The notes beneath the pieces are model-generated. The model saw only the letters and a program-made list of their open reading frames with translations. It was not told the origin of the DNA and made no database searches. The translations under genes were made by a program, and so were the position numbers. Below, piece by piece: positions 1 to 8,422 of a stretch of DNA of 13,984 nucleotides. The stretch's first letter is position 1, and every line of letters begins with the position of its first letter. The stretch spans positions 1 through 13,984 of the forward strand of contig JAFWXB010000203.1 in NCBI GenBank assembly GCA_017523185.1, written 5' to 3'. This DNA is from Lachnospiraceae bacterium (lineage in GTDB: Bacteria > Bacillota_A > Clostridia > Lachnospirales > Lachnospiraceae).

Positions 1-1074
1 ACGCATTGGATTGGTGGTATGGGTGTACTTGTCTTTTTACTTGCGATTATACCAATGAGTGGTGGGTCAAATATTAATCTTATGCGTGCAGAAAGTCCGG
101 GACCTTCTGTTGGAAAACTTGTTCCTAAACTTCGTCATACTGCTCGTATTTTATATGGAATTTATATTAGTTTAACACTCCTTGAAATTGTTTTACTTTT
201 ATTAGGACAAATGTCCTTATTTGAATCTATTTGTACGGCTGTTGGTACAGCAGGCACCGGTGGTTTTGGTATTAAAAATGATAGTATAGCAAGCTATTCC
301 CCTTATATTCAATGGGTTGTTACTATTTTTATGATTTTATTTGGTATTAATTTTAATGCTTACTATTTTATTTTATTTGGACAAGTTAAAAAAGCTTTCA
401 AAATGGAAGAAGTACGTGGATACTTACTTATTATTCTTGTTTCCATAATAATTATTGCAGTTGATATTTTCCATATGTGTGAAGGCTTATTTGATGCTAT
501 TACAAAATCTGCTTTTCAAGTTGCTTCTATTATTACAACTGCCGGTTTTGCTACAACAGATTTTAATCTCTGGCCACAAACAAGTCGTGTTATCCTTGTA
601 CTACTTATGTTTGTAGGTGCTTGTGCCGGTAGTACAGGTGGAGGAATTAAAGTTTCTCGCTTTATTATTGCTTTAAAAGCTGTTGGTAGAGAAGTTTATA
701 CTTATATTCATCCAAAATCCATAAAAAAAGTAATTATAGAAAAAAAAGAAGTAGAAGAAGAAATTATTCATTCAGTTACTATTTACTTTATTACATTTAT
801 CACCATTTTTGTTGCTTCTATTTTGCTTATTTCCCTTGAAGGAAAAGACCTTGTTACTACTTTTACATCAGTTGCAACTACACTTAATAATGTTGGTCCC
901 GGATTAGAACTTGTTGGTCCAACACAAAATTTTGGACATTTTACAGACTTTTCAAAATGGGTATTCATTTTTAATATGCTTGCAGGTCGATTGGAATTAT
1001 TCCCATTATTAATTATCTTTCACCCTATTATTTGGAAAGAATTTTTTTATGAAATATCAAAAAAGAAACAATAG
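1..1074 (+). CDS. trkH: TrkH-family potassium uptake channel subunit, 5' end outside window
   Basis: This is the membrane channel subunit of a Trk/Ktr-type K+ uptake system, which normally works with a cytosolic RCK/TrkA gating protein. The frame is open from base 1 (T-H-W-I-G-G-M-G-V), so the ATG at 19 is internal and the gene starts upstream. HWIGGMGVLVF is a classic TrkH segment. Three selectivity-filter P-loop regions are recognisable: AGTGGFG (near base 255), TTAGFATTDFNLWP (near 535) and TTLNNVGPG (near 880). The motif GSTGGGIKVSRF lies near 628. The first pore repeat lies before the window. About eight hydrophobic segments remain, and the C-terminus is basic (ISKKKQ) and ends at TAG 1072-1074. 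The next gene begins 36 bp later with no terminator between, so co-transcription is possible. The family call is firm; the symbol is by family only. Confidence 0.93.
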   Translation, partial: THWIGGMGVLVFLLAIIPMSGGSNINLMRAESPGPSVGKLVPKLRHTARILYGIYISLTLLEIVLLLLGQMSLFESICTAVGTAGTGGFGIKNDSIASYSPYIQWVVTIFMILFGINFNAYYFILFGQVKKAFKMEEVRGYLLIILVSIIIIAVDIFHMCEGLFDAITKSAFQVASIITTAGFATTDFNLWPQTSRVILVLLMFVGACAGSTGGGIKVSRFIIALKAVGREVYTYIHPKSIKKVIIEKKEVEEEIIHSVTIYFITFITIFVASILLISLEGKDLVTTFTSVATTLNNVGPGLELVGPTQNFGHFTDFSKWVFIFNMLAGRLELFPLLIIFHPIIWKEFFYEISKKKQ

Positions 1075-1110
1075 CTATATTTAGCATAAAATATGTATAG
1101 GAGGAGTATT

Positions 1111-1899
1111 ATGTATATCTGTTCTAATTGTGGTGGAAATTTAAAATTTAATATTTCTACGCAAATGTTAGGTTGTGAATATTGCGACACACAAGTTGAC
1201 CCTTATTCTTTTGAAGAAAACCAAACCACAACAACACAAACAGATACTTCACAAAATACAGAATTTGAAGCAACTATTTTTACTTGTCCTCAATGTGGAG
1301 GAGAAATTTTAAGTACAGATACTTCTGCTGCTGAATTTTGTTCATTTTGTGGAGCATCTACGATTCTTCATAGTCGTATTCGCAAAGAAAAACGACCAAC
1401 ATATATTATACCTTTTAAAAAGACAAAAGAAGATTGTAAAAATGCATATAGTCAATTAATGAAACATGCACCTTTTGTTCCGAATGAATTTAAAGACCCA
1501 AAACGTATTGATGGTTTTCGTGGTATTTATATGCCTTATTGGGCATTTCACATGACTCAAAATGAACCATTTTCTTTTAAAGGTTCTAAAACATATCGAC
1601 ATGGTGATTTTATTTATACAGACCACTATGCATTACAAGGAGAAATTGATGCCTATTATCGTGGACTTTCCTATGATGCTTCTTCATCATTTGATGACAA
1701 TATTAGTGAAAAAATCGCACCATATGATATTCGAGAAATGAAACCATTTACTCCTGCATTTTTAAGTGGTTTTTATGGAGATATTGCAGACGTAAGTTCA
1801 GAAGTTTATCGCAATGAAGCTGAACAAATTGCAACAGAAAATTCTATTGATGCTATTTATAAACAAATGCATTTTCCGGTTTTAGCATGGAAGGATTAA
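1111..1899 (+). CDS. Two-zinc-ribbon membrane protein, N-terminal part (frameshifted)
   Basis: This 262-residue reading frame holds the soluble N-terminal portion of a zinc-ribbon membrane protein. The start is the ATG at 1111, preceded by AGGAGGAG (1099-1106); an earlier in-frame ATG at 1093 lies upstream of that ribosome site. Two zinc ribbons are visible: Cys4/Cys7 with Cys22/Cys25, and Cys59/Cys62 with Cys77/Cys80 (CPQCGG...CSFCGAS). They are followed by a conserved region with IIPFKKTKEDC, FRGIYMPYWAF and SYDASSSFDDNISEKIAPYD. The frame runs into TAA at 1897 just where the protein should continue into FPVWFMSYRNGDRVAYA, which is found in another frame directly downstream. Its function is unknown. 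Relatives are often named TFIIB-type zinc-ribbon or primosomal-like proteins on the strength of the ribbons only. Confidence 0.75.
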   Translation: MYICSNCGGNLKFNISTQMLGCEYCDTQVDPYSFEENQTTTTQTDTSQNTEFEATIFTCPQCGGEILSTDTSAAEFCSFCGASTILHSRIRKEKRPTYIIPFKKTKEDCKNAYSQLMKHAPFVPNEFKDPKRIDGFRGIYMPYWAFHMTQNEPFSFKGSKTYRHGDFIYTDHYALQGEIDAYYRGLSYDASSSFDDNISEKIAPYDIREMKPFTPAFLSGFYGDIADVSSEVYRNEAEQIATENSIDAIYKQMHFPVLAWKD

Positions 1900-2522
1900 C
1901 TACAAATGATTCTTTTATACATACAAAAACCCAAAAAGCAGATAGTGCAATGTTTCCTGTATGGTTTATGTCTTACCGAAATGGAGATAGAGTTGCTTAT
2001 GCGACTATCAATGGACAAACAGGTAAAATTGTAACCGACCTTCCGATTGATATGGCGAAATATATAAAAGGTTCCCTCCTTTTAGCAATTCCTATTTTTA
2101 TATTGTTAAATTTATTTTTTACTGTTATTCCCCAAACACTTACTATGATTACAATAGGAATAACACTACTTGCTATTATTCTTTATCAAATGGAAATTTC
2201 AAATATTATCAAAAAAGAAAATGGAGAACTGGATAAAGGACAACAAACAAAACAACAAATGCGTTCTAATGCTGAACGCAAACAAAAAGCATTCCCAAAT
2301 GGCAAAAAACAGGGAGGTTTTCTTGCTTGTATTATCTGTATCATTCTTAGTATTTTAATAATTGTTTGGAATCCGGCAAGTGACCTTTTTTATTATGGAG
2401 TTGTAATTGCTTCCCTTCTTGCAGTTGTTATTACCTTTAAAGATATTATGTATTACTATAATATCCTTGCAACACGAAAACTTCCACAATTTAACAGAAC
2501 AGGAGGGGATGACCGTGCATAA
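1887..2522 (+). CDS. Two-zinc-ribbon membrane protein, C-terminal membrane part (frameshifted)
   Basis: This frame carries the remainder of the protein encoded from 1111. The first in-frame ATG is at 1887, giving 211 residues, but no Shine-Dalgarno sequence precedes it, so it is probably not a native start. It contains FPVWFMSYRNGDRVAYA and NGQTGKIVTDLPID. Two hydrophobic segments follow (around KGSLLLAIPIFILLNLFF and LTMITIGITLLAIILY), then a Lys/Gln-rich linker, then two more (around FLACIICIILSILIIVW and YYGVVIASLLAVVITF). The end LATRKLPQFNRTGGDDRA fits the normal C-terminus of this family as I remember it. The stop at 2520-2522 overlaps the start of the TPM gene, which suggests translational coupling. 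Whether it is expressed depends on the upstream frameshift. Confidence 0.7.
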   Translation: MEGLTTNDSFIHTKTQKADSAMFPVWFMSYRNGDRVAYATINGQTGKIVTDLPIDMAKYIKGSLLLAIPIFILLNLFFTVIPQTLTMITIGITLLAIILYQMEISNIIKKENGELDKGQQTKQQMRSNAERKQKAFPNGKKQGGFLACIICIILSILIIVWNPASDLFYYGVVIASLLAVVITFKDIMYYYNILATRKLPQFNRTGGDDRA

Positions 2523-3504
2523 ATTTATTTCTTTTTATTTTCGACCATTTATATATCAATTACTATGCCATAAAAAAGAGCATAATTTTTATAAAAATAA
2601 AATTTTTATTAACGTATTATCTGTATTATTTATACTTTTTGCGACAATTCCTATTTTTACAAAAAATGAAACTGTTTACGCAAACCAAACAAATATAACA
2701 CCACAAGTAAACATAGAATTATCAGAAAATACAATACCTGCAAAAAATTTAAAAAATCATACATTACAAACAAAAGAAATTGTTCTCAATAATGCTAATA
2801 CAGCAAAACAAAATACTACGAATTTTGGATATACAACTTACATAGATGATAGTGCAGATTTACTTTCTTCTGCCGAGGAACAAAAATTAGAAAAAACCAT
2901 GCAAGCCATTTGTAATTATGGTCATGTTGTTTTTGTTTCTATTTCTGAAAATCCTTATCATAATACAAAAAAGTTTGCCAAAAGTTATTATGATAATTTA
3001 TTGGGAGATGTAAGTGGTGTCATTTTTCTTGTAGATATGGACGAACGTTATCTTCATATTTACAGTAATGGAACAATTTACAAAACCGTTACAAATGCAT
3101 ATGCAAATACAATTACAGATAATGTCTATGCTTATGCTTCTGATGGTGATTATTTTAATTGTGCAAATGAAGCCTTTAAACAAATGCTTACACTTTTAGA
3201 AGGTCATAAAATTGCACAACCTATGAAATATATCAGCAATGCTTTACTTGCTCTTGCATTTGCTTTAATGATTAACTATTTTATTGTTATGTCTTATTCT
3301 AAAAAACGTAAAGCAAGCAACAAAGAACTTTTAGATGGTATTTATTCTCATGTAGAAATTAAACATCCAAATACAAAGTTTTTACATCAAACAAGACGTC
3401 ATGTTCCTCGTAACCCTCCTCCATCTTCCGGTGGAAAAACTGGTTCAAGTGGTGGACATTCGAGTGGTGGAAGCCATGGTGGTGGTGGTGGACATCGCTT
3501 TTAA
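2515..3504 (+). CDS. TPM-domain membrane protein with Gly/Ser/His-rich tail
   Basis: This is a 329-residue membrane-anchored protein of the TPM (YgcG/DUF477) family. I chose the GTG at 2515 because it lies 8 nt after AGGAGG (2501-2506); the in-frame ATG at 2509 is only 2 nt from that site, though it remains possible. Domain order: basic N-terminus, hydrophobic segment or signal anchor at about 31-48, low-complexity linker, TPM domain at about 110-230 (starts YIDDSADLLSSAEEQKLE, with GVIFLVDMDER in the core), second membrane segment at about 240-260, and a cytosolic-type tail ending in SGGSHGGGGGHRF. TPM domains occur in membrane-associated proteins linked to thylakoid PSII repair and to bacterial envelope functions; the exact role here is unknown. 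It overlaps the zinc-ribbon gene by 8 nt, so the two probably act together at the membrane. Confidence 0.85.
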   Translation: MHKFISFYFRPFIYQLLCHKKEHNFYKNKIFINVLSVLFILFATIPIFTKNETVYANQTNITPQVNIELSENTIPAKNLKNHTLQTKEIVLNNANTAKQNTTNFGYTTYIDDSADLLSSAEEQKLEKTMQAICNYGHVVFVSISENPYHNTKKFAKSYYDNLLGDVSGVIFLVDMDERYLHIYSNGTIYKTVTNAYANTITDNVYAYASDGDYFNCANEAFKQMLTLLEGHKIAQPMKYISNALLALAFALMINYFIVMSYSKKRKASNKELLDGIYSHVEIKHPNTKFLHQTRRHVPRNPPPSSGGKTGSSGGHSSGGSHGGGGGHRF

Positions 3505-3546
3505 AAATAAACTATTTCGTTATTTAAATTAATATTACTCATAAAA

Positions 3547-3604
3547 AAGCTGTCGCATAAACAAATTTATAAAAAATTTTGTTTTTATACGACAGCTTCT
3601 TTTT
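3547..3604. terminator. Bidirectional hairpin terminator
   Basis: The arms AAGCTGTCG (3547-3555) and CGACAGCTT (3590-3598) pair perfectly, and pairing continues imperfectly into an AT-rich loop. On the + strand CTTTTTG follows; on the - strand the hairpin is followed by the complement of ATAAAAAA, a T run. It sits between two convergent genes, so it can end both the TPM transcript and the diguanylate cyclase transcript. Confidence 0.85.
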
Positions 3605-3636
3605 GTAAACATTTTCGATTTTAAAGCAAGATAAAT

Positions 3637-6252
3637 TTATATAAGTTCTTGAATGACATAACAATCTCTACCTTTTTCTTTTGCCATATAAAGTGCATCA
3701 TCTGCAACTTCAAGTAATTCTTTATATTCCACATGTTCTTTTCTGCAATATGCTACACCAATACTTGCACTTAATCGTACTGTATCTTCGCCTTCTCCAT
3801 ATACTTTTTGCAATTTTTTTATGGAAAAACCCAATTTATCTACTAATGTATTTTGAGGAATTTCTTTTACAAAAACACAAAATTCATCTCCACCAAATCG
3901 TGAAACTAAATCAAAGTTTTTGAATAACAACTGTATTTTTTTTGCAGTTTCTTTGATAACTTCATCACCTGTATCATGCCCTAATTTGTCATTGATATCT
4001 TTAAAATGGTCCATATCTATAAATAAAAATCCTGCTCCTATTGTTGAATTTTCATTCAAATACGTTTCTACTTCTTTTTGAAAATACGTTTTATTTAATA
4101 ATCCTGTGAGCAAATCCGTACGCGAACGTAATTCCAATAATTCTTTTTCTTTTACACTATCATCAATATCTTTAATTTTTCCTAAAATAGATACAGGTAC
4201 ATTTTTATTGTCCATAAGAAGACTTTTTGTCATACGACACCAAATATAAGTACCATCTGATTTTCCCAAACGAATATTTAATTCATCTATTTTTTGTATA
4301 TCTTTTGTTAAAATATTATTTAAAAAATTCTCTGTATCTTCCGGATGAATGTGAAAAATATCTGCTAATTTTGAAAATTCCCATGGTTCTATTTTATTTG
4401 GAAGTTCCCAACCAAATTTTTCTTTAAATTTATCAAAAGCAATATGAATTTCCCCATTTAAACTAATTTCATAAATTAAATCTTCTGAACTATCCAAAAT
4501 TGCTTTATATCTTTTTTGTTGCAATAATAATCTTATTTTTTCTTCTTCTTTTTGCTTTTGTATTTTTCTTTGATTATTTATAGCATGTATAAAAAAAGCA
4601 CTTCCTATTATTCCACTAAAAATAATTAATACAATTGAAAGTCGATATTGATACATAAAATCCATAAAACCCAGTTTATATTGATTATGTAGCAATTCAC
4701 TTACCATAATATTATTAATTTCTTCTTCTCCAATTTGAGAAATTGCTTTATTGATAATTGTAATCAACTGAATACTTTCGGTTTCCGACATTCCTTTTAA
4801 TCCGTCTCTCGAAGTAATCGTAGAAAAACAAAGTTCATCATTTAATCCATCTACCGAAACCATAACAAATTCATTATAAATCGGTTTCATTAAAATACTA
4901 TCTACGACATATTGATTCTGAATTACAAGATGTACTTCATCTTTATATAATGCCTTAAAACTTTCTTCTAAACTGTCATAACGAATAATTTCTAAATTTG
5001 GATAATTTTGGGACAATACTTTTGGTAAAGTCTTTGACCCCTCTACAATCGCAATTTTATAATGTTTTTCATCATTATATTGAAAGTTCTTTTTACTTAC
5101 CATAACTTTCTTTCCTGAAATATAAGGTGTGCTTAATAAAATTCCCTCTGTATTAATATTTGTACTGTTGTATTCTACTCCTGTAATCAAATCAATTTCA
5201 TGTTCAAGTAAATATGTATACTCAATTTCACCTTCCGGCAATTTCACATATTCAAATTGAAGACCTGAAAGTTCGGAAATTCTATCAAAAATTTTTCTTG
5301 ATATTCCACTAAATTCCCCATTTTCATTTGTAAAAGAAAGTGGTCTTTGGTCATCAATATATGCAACACGAAAAATATCACTTTTTTTAATATATTCTAT
5401 TTCTTGTCTGGAATAATACTGATACAAATAATTGGGATAATAAGTTTTCAACAATTCGTCCAAAAATGTTGGATAAATATGCAACATTTGGCTCATACCA
5501 TTATCTAATTCATGTAAAAATGTATCATTTCCTTGCCATGTCATAAAATAATACGGTTGTGGAGAAAAACGTGCTAATAGTTTTTCATCTCCTTCAATAT
5601 CTAAAATAGATGTAACTGCTGCATCTGCAATTCCTTGTTGTAATGCTGTTTTTGCTTCTTGTATTGTCTTATAATATTGCAAATTAGCAGAAAATCCATT
5701 ACAATTCATATATTCCAAAAAATACTTTGTTAATGGATACCCTTCAATAACTGCAATATCAATTCCTTGAAAACTTTCATAATCTTCATAAAATAAGTCG
5801 GTTCTATCTTTTTGGGTAATCAACACACAATATTCTGTTCCGAAGTTAATCCCACCATATGCATATTTCTCTTTTCGGTCTTTTGTAATTATGACAGGTG
5901 CTATTAAATCAATTTCTTTTTTTTCCAGCATTTCACAACCTTCTGTAAAACTATTTACATTTACCCACTCATAATTCCATCCTGTAAATGTTGCCAAAAG
6001 TTTTAAATATTCTACACAATATCCTGTTAATTCTCCGGATTCATTATAATAATGAAATCCATCCATATGATAAAATCCTACTTTTACTACTTTTTGTGTA
6101 TTTATATTTTGTATTTGATTATTTTGTTGTCTATCATCTGCAGAATTTGTAGCATAAAAACTTTGTGGAAAAAACAACATTACTCCTAAAAAATATATCA
6201 TTATCCACACGCCTATATGCATAAACGGTATCTTTTGCTTTTTTTCCCTCAT
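3637..6252 (-). CDS. Membrane sensor diguanylate cyclase: 2x SBP_bac_3 - TM - PAS - GGDEF
   Basis: This 871-residue sensor probably makes cyclic di-GMP from two GTP in response to an extracellular small ligand. Order: signal peptide or anchor at about 9-34; first amino-acid-type solute-binding domain at about 55-285 (VKVGFYHMDGFHYYNESGEL); second at about 292-530 (FRVAYIDDQRPLSF); membrane helix at about 538-558; a short charged coiled coil; PAS domain at about 582-705 (HPEDTENF, GTYIWCRMTKSL); GGDEF domain from about 710 to the end. The active-site motif GGDEF is intact at 787-791, with DLLTGLLNK and FIDMDHFKDIND ahead of it, so catalysis is expected. The inhibitory I-site position reads KNFD (778-781) instead of RxxD, so product inhibition may be weak. 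No EAL domain is present. The start has AAGGA in GAGAAGGAAATAATATG. It lies 33 bp after the DUF2974 gene, probably in one operon. Confidence 0.92.
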   Translation of the reverse strand: MREKKQKIPFMHIGVWIMIYFLGVMLFFPQSFYATNSADDRQQNNQIQNINTQKVVKVGFYHMDGFHYYNESGELTGYCVEYLKLLATFTGWNYEWVNVNSFTEGCEMLEKKEIDLIAPVIITKDRKEKYAYGGINFGTEYCVLITQKDRTDLFYEDYESFQGIDIAVIEGYPLTKYFLEYMNCNGFSANLQYYKTIQEAKTALQQGIADAAVTSILDIEGDEKLLARFSPQPYYFMTWQGNDTFLHELDNGMSQMLHIYPTFLDELLKTYYPNYLYQYYSRQEIEYIKKSDIFRVAYIDDQRPLSFTNENGEFSGISRKIFDRISELSGLQFEYVKLPEGEIEYTYLLEHEIDLITGVEYNSTNINTEGILLSTPYISGKKVMVSKKNFQYNDEKHYKIAIVEGSKTLPKVLSQNYPNLEIIRYDSLEESFKALYKDEVHLVIQNQYVVDSILMKPIYNEFVMVSVDGLNDELCFSTITSRDGLKGMSETESIQLITIINKAISQIGEEEINNIMVSELLHNQYKLGFMDFMYQYRLSIVLIIFSGIIGSAFFIHAINNQRKIQKQKEEEKIRLLLQQKRYKAILDSSEDLIYEISLNGEIHIAFDKFKEKFGWELPNKIEPWEFSKLADIFHIHPEDTENFLNNILTKDIQKIDELNIRLGKSDGTYIWCRMTKSLLMDNKNVPVSILGKIKDIDDSVKEKELLELRSRTDLLTGLLNKTYFQKEVETYLNENSTIGAGFLFIDMDHFKDINDKLGHDTGDEVIKETAKKIQLLFKNFDLVSRFGGDEFCVFVKEIPQNTLVDKLGFSIKKLQKVYGEGEDTVRLSASIGVAYCRKEHVEYKELLEVADDALYMAKEKGRDCYVIQELI

Positions 6253-6285
6253 ATTATTTCCTTCTCTAAATATATTTCCATTCTA

Positions 6286-7365
6286 TTATTTATGTGTACC
6301 TTCCTCAATGAACATTTTGATTAATTTTACAATCAATTCGCGTATTTGCGGTGCTACTTTAGTTGCTCCTTTTACTAACGTTGCAGCAGTTCGAACATCA
6401 ATCCCAACAAGGTCTGATACTTCTTCTATTCCTGCTTGTTCTAATACATCAAAAAATGCATCAATAAATATCTTTCGCTCCTCTATATCCACTTTATTCA
6501 ACCATGATTGAAAAATCCGACTGATATTTTGACTAAATTCATCTACTTCTTGAACCAATACAAATTTTGTACCATCTACCTGCCATGAAAATCCTTCATG
6601 TTGTTTTAAAGAAGTTTCGCAACTTGCCACAACTTTGTAATCTTCCTCATGTTCCATTAACATCCCCACAATGGAAGATACAGGTACATACGCATCAATG
6701 CGTTCTTTTACCATTTGATATTGTGGCTCATTTACCACTTTACGATTAAATCCCGGTCCATCAAAGCTACTGATTCTTACAATTTTTCTTTGAATTTTCG
6801 GATTACAATACACCCCTGAATAAATTGCTAAATTTCCACCTTTTGAATGTCCTCCAAGCCAATACTTTTTAAATAATCCTTTAGCAGTTTGATTGACATA
6901 ATCTACAGCCGATTGTTGTGCAGGTACAGGCATCATATAACTCATATTAAAATCTTCTCTCCAACCTACAATCGTACTATCTGTTCCACGAAATGCAATA
7001 AATACAAGATTCGGAGCAATCGCAATATGCATTGCTGCAAATTGCTGTTGTTCTACTAAGTCAATGGTACTTATATAATGATTCATTGTCATATCAGCAA
7101 ATCTCGGACTATTCGCAAGACAAGTAAATAATTCTTCCTTTTGTGCATAATAAAGTACCTTTTTTCCCTTTTTCCTCCGATATCGTTTTTCTGCATCTTG
7201 TATGCGAATTGCCCCTTCTTCTCCTACTTCGGGTACAATATTTTCAAATTCAATATATACAAGTTCGCTTAAAATCAATGCATCAACTTCATTAAACGGA
7301 TAATCTTTTACAGGAAGGTCTCCTCTCCATCTTAAGTATGTAAAAAAATTATTTGCATATTCCAT
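6286..7365 (-). CDS. DUF2974 (Mbeg1-like) alpha/beta-hydrolase family protein
   Basis: This 359-residue protein has the look of a cytosolic lipase or esterase fold. A nucleophile elbow GGHSKGGN puts the candidate catalytic Ser at 174, and the segment FRGTDSTIVGWREDF (125-139) is typical of the lipase-like DUF2974 family. FDGPGFNRKV follows later. There is no signal peptide or obvious membrane helix. The opening MEYANNFFTYLRWRGDL and the DALILSELVYIEF segment also suit the family. Start ATG at 7365 has AGGAAAG 10 nt upstream (minus strand, 7382-7376). The substrate is unknown and lipid hydrolysis is only inferred from the fold. It is the first gene of a probable two-gene operon with the diguanylate cyclase, so a link to the signal sensed by that protein is possible. 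Confidence 0.88.
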   Translation of the reverse strand: MEYANNFFTYLRWRGDLPVKDYPFNEVDALILSELVYIEFENIVPEVGEEGAIRIQDAEKRYRRKKGKKVLYYAQKEELFTCLANSPRFADMTMNHYISTIDLVEQQQFAAMHIAIAPNLVFIAFRGTDSTIVGWREDFNMSYMMPVPAQQSAVDYVNQTAKGLFKKYWLGGHSKGGNLAIYSGVYCNPKIQRKIVRISSFDGPGFNRKVVNEPQYQMVKERIDAYVPVSSIVGMLMEHEEDYKVVASCETSLKQHEGFSWQVDGTKFVLVQEVDEFSQNISRIFQSWLNKVDIEERKIFIDAFFDVLEQAGIEEVSDLVGIDVRTAATLVKGATKVAPQIRELIVKLIKMFIEEGTHK

Positions 7366-7405
7366 ATACTTTCAACTTTCCTAATCTTTTTTCATCTTTT
7401 TGAAT

Positions 7406-7434
7406 AGTATACAAAAAAAAATTAAAAAATTACA
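7406..7434 (-). promoter_or_regulatory. Probable promoter of the DUF2974-cyclase operon
   Basis: On the minus strand TATACT (7411-7406) is a good -10 box. The hexamer 17 bp upstream, TGTAAT (7434-7429), is a weak -35 box. The position, about 40 bp before the start codon, is sensible, but the -35 match is poor. Confidence 0.45.
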
Positions 7435-7452
7435 GTATTTTTATAAAAAACA

Positions 7453-7461
7453 TGATATACT
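7453..7461 (+). promoter_or_regulatory. Extended -10 promoter of the aldose epimerase gene
   Basis: TGATATACT contains an extended -10 (TG at 7453-7454, one base, then TATACT at 7456-7461). No clear -35 is present at 16-18 bp, which is common for extended -10 promoters. The predicted transcript would carry a leader of about 70 nt before ATG 7538. Confidence 0.5.
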
Positions 7462-7537
7462 ATATGCACAAAAAATTGATGTATTCTTTTGTATTTTGTA
7501 ATACTATTTTTAAGTATATTTTTATAGGAGGTCTTTT

Positions 7538-8422
7538 ATGAGATATGTTTTAGAAAACGACGAATTACGCGTCGAAATTGATTCTTTTGGTGCAGAATTA
7601 AAATCCGTAAAATCCAAAACAACAGAACAAGAATATATGTGGCAGGCAGACCCTAAATTTTGGGGACGTACTTCACCTGTTCTTTTTCCATTTGTAGGAA
7701 AATTAAGAAATAATTCTTTCCTTCACGGTGGTCAAACTTATCATATGACACAACATGGATTTGCTCGTGATATGGAATTTAATTTAATGAAAAAAACAGA
7801 TACTTCCATTATGTTCAATCTTGTTACAAATAATGACACACTTGAAAAATTCCCATTTTCTTTCACATTATGTATCGGATATGAATTAAAAGGTAACGAA
7901 GTAAAAGTATTATGGGAAGTTATGAACAATTCTCGTGAAAAACATATGCATTTTGGCATTGGTGCACACCCTGCATTTAATTGCCCGATTCATGGCGAAG
8001 ATTCCAAAGCAGGCTACAAACTTTATTTCGGTGGTGTAGATGAAATCCGTCATCATGGCAATGACCCTGTAACAGGACTTTCGATTGATGAAGACCTTGT
8101 ACTTCCTTTAGAAGACCATAGAGCAACCATCACTCCTGAATTTTTCGACCGTTGTACATATATCATTGAAGGAAAACAAACTGGTGAAGTTGCCATTGAA
8201 GACCCACAAGGCAATCGTTATTTAACTGTTCTTTTTGACACACCATTATTTGCTCTTTGGTCACCGGAAGGTAAAAATGCTCCATTCCTTTGCGTTGAAC
8301 CTTGGTATGGCAGATGCGACAGCGTTGATTTTGAAGGCACATTAAAAGCTCGTCCATACGACAATGTATTAGAAGCAGGCGAAAAATTTAATGCTGACTA
8401 CACAATGCGTTTTGGTGCATAA
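7538..8422 (+). CDS. Aldose 1-epimerase family protein (LacX-like)
   Basis: This 294-residue protein belongs to the galactose mutarotase-like superfamily, which interconverts alpha and beta anomers of sugars. Landmarks are QHGFARD (His73), GIGAHPAFNCP (His144) and CVEPWYG (Glu254); by analogy with galactose mutarotase, these His residues and the Glu are the candidate proton-transfer and base residues. FWGRTSPVLFPFVGKL is the family's typical N-terminal segment. It has no signal peptide, so it is cytosolic. The start ATG has AGGAGG (7526-7531) 6 nt upstream. It is a single-gene unit between a divergent promoter and a terminator, with no sugar transporter or kinase beside it, so the sugar cannot be named. 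The length is normal for the LacX/YeaD-like group. Confidence 0.92.
   Translation: MRYVLENDELRVEIDSFGAELKSVKSKTTEQEYMWQADPKFWGRTSPVLFPFVGKLRNNSFLHGGQTYHMTQHGFARDMEFNLMKKTDTSIMFNLVTNNDTLEKFPFSFTLCIGYELKGNEVKVLWEVMNNSREKHMHFGIGAHPAFNCPIHGEDSKAGYKLYFGGVDEIRHHGNDPVTGLSIDEDLVLPLEDHRATITPEFFDRCTYIIEGKQTGEVAIEDPQGNRYLTVLFDTPLFALWSPEGKNAPFLCVEPWYGRCDSVDFEGTLKARPYDNVLEAGEKFNADYTMRFGA

Larger units (their letters stand above)
1111..2522 (+). pseudogene. Whole zinc-ribbon/4-TM gene, interrupted by a -1 frameshift
   Basis: Read as one gene, the two frames make a protein of about 470 residues: two zinc ribbons, a conserved soluble domain and four membrane segments. The second frame has a stop at 1860-1862, so the frame change must lie between 1863 and 1896. 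Adding one T to the T tract at 1872-1875 gives ...KQMHFSGFSMEG, which runs straight into GLTTND and FPVWFMSYR. That restored join matches the FSxxxxEG spacing I recall in relatives. I see no efficient slippery heptamer in the right phase (the region reads CAT TTT CCG GTT TTA), so programmed frameshifting is unlikely. The rest is undegraded, so a recent mutation, a phase-variable tract or a sequencing error are all possible. Confidence 0.6.

Noticed and set aside
1093..1110. Upstream ATG adding six residues to the zinc-ribbon protein
   Set aside because: The AGGAGGAG ribosome site lies between this ATG and the one at 1111, so 1111 is the true start.
1863..1896. Programmed -1 frameshift
   Set aside because: No X-XXY-YYZ heptamer is in phase and no stimulating stem-loop or internal Shine-Dalgarno is evident; a T deletion explains it more simply.
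2407..2514. Extended N-terminus of the TPM protein
   Set aside because: It lies inside the previous gene's membrane segment coding region, and the AGGAGG at 2501-2506 marks a start at 2515 (or 2509).
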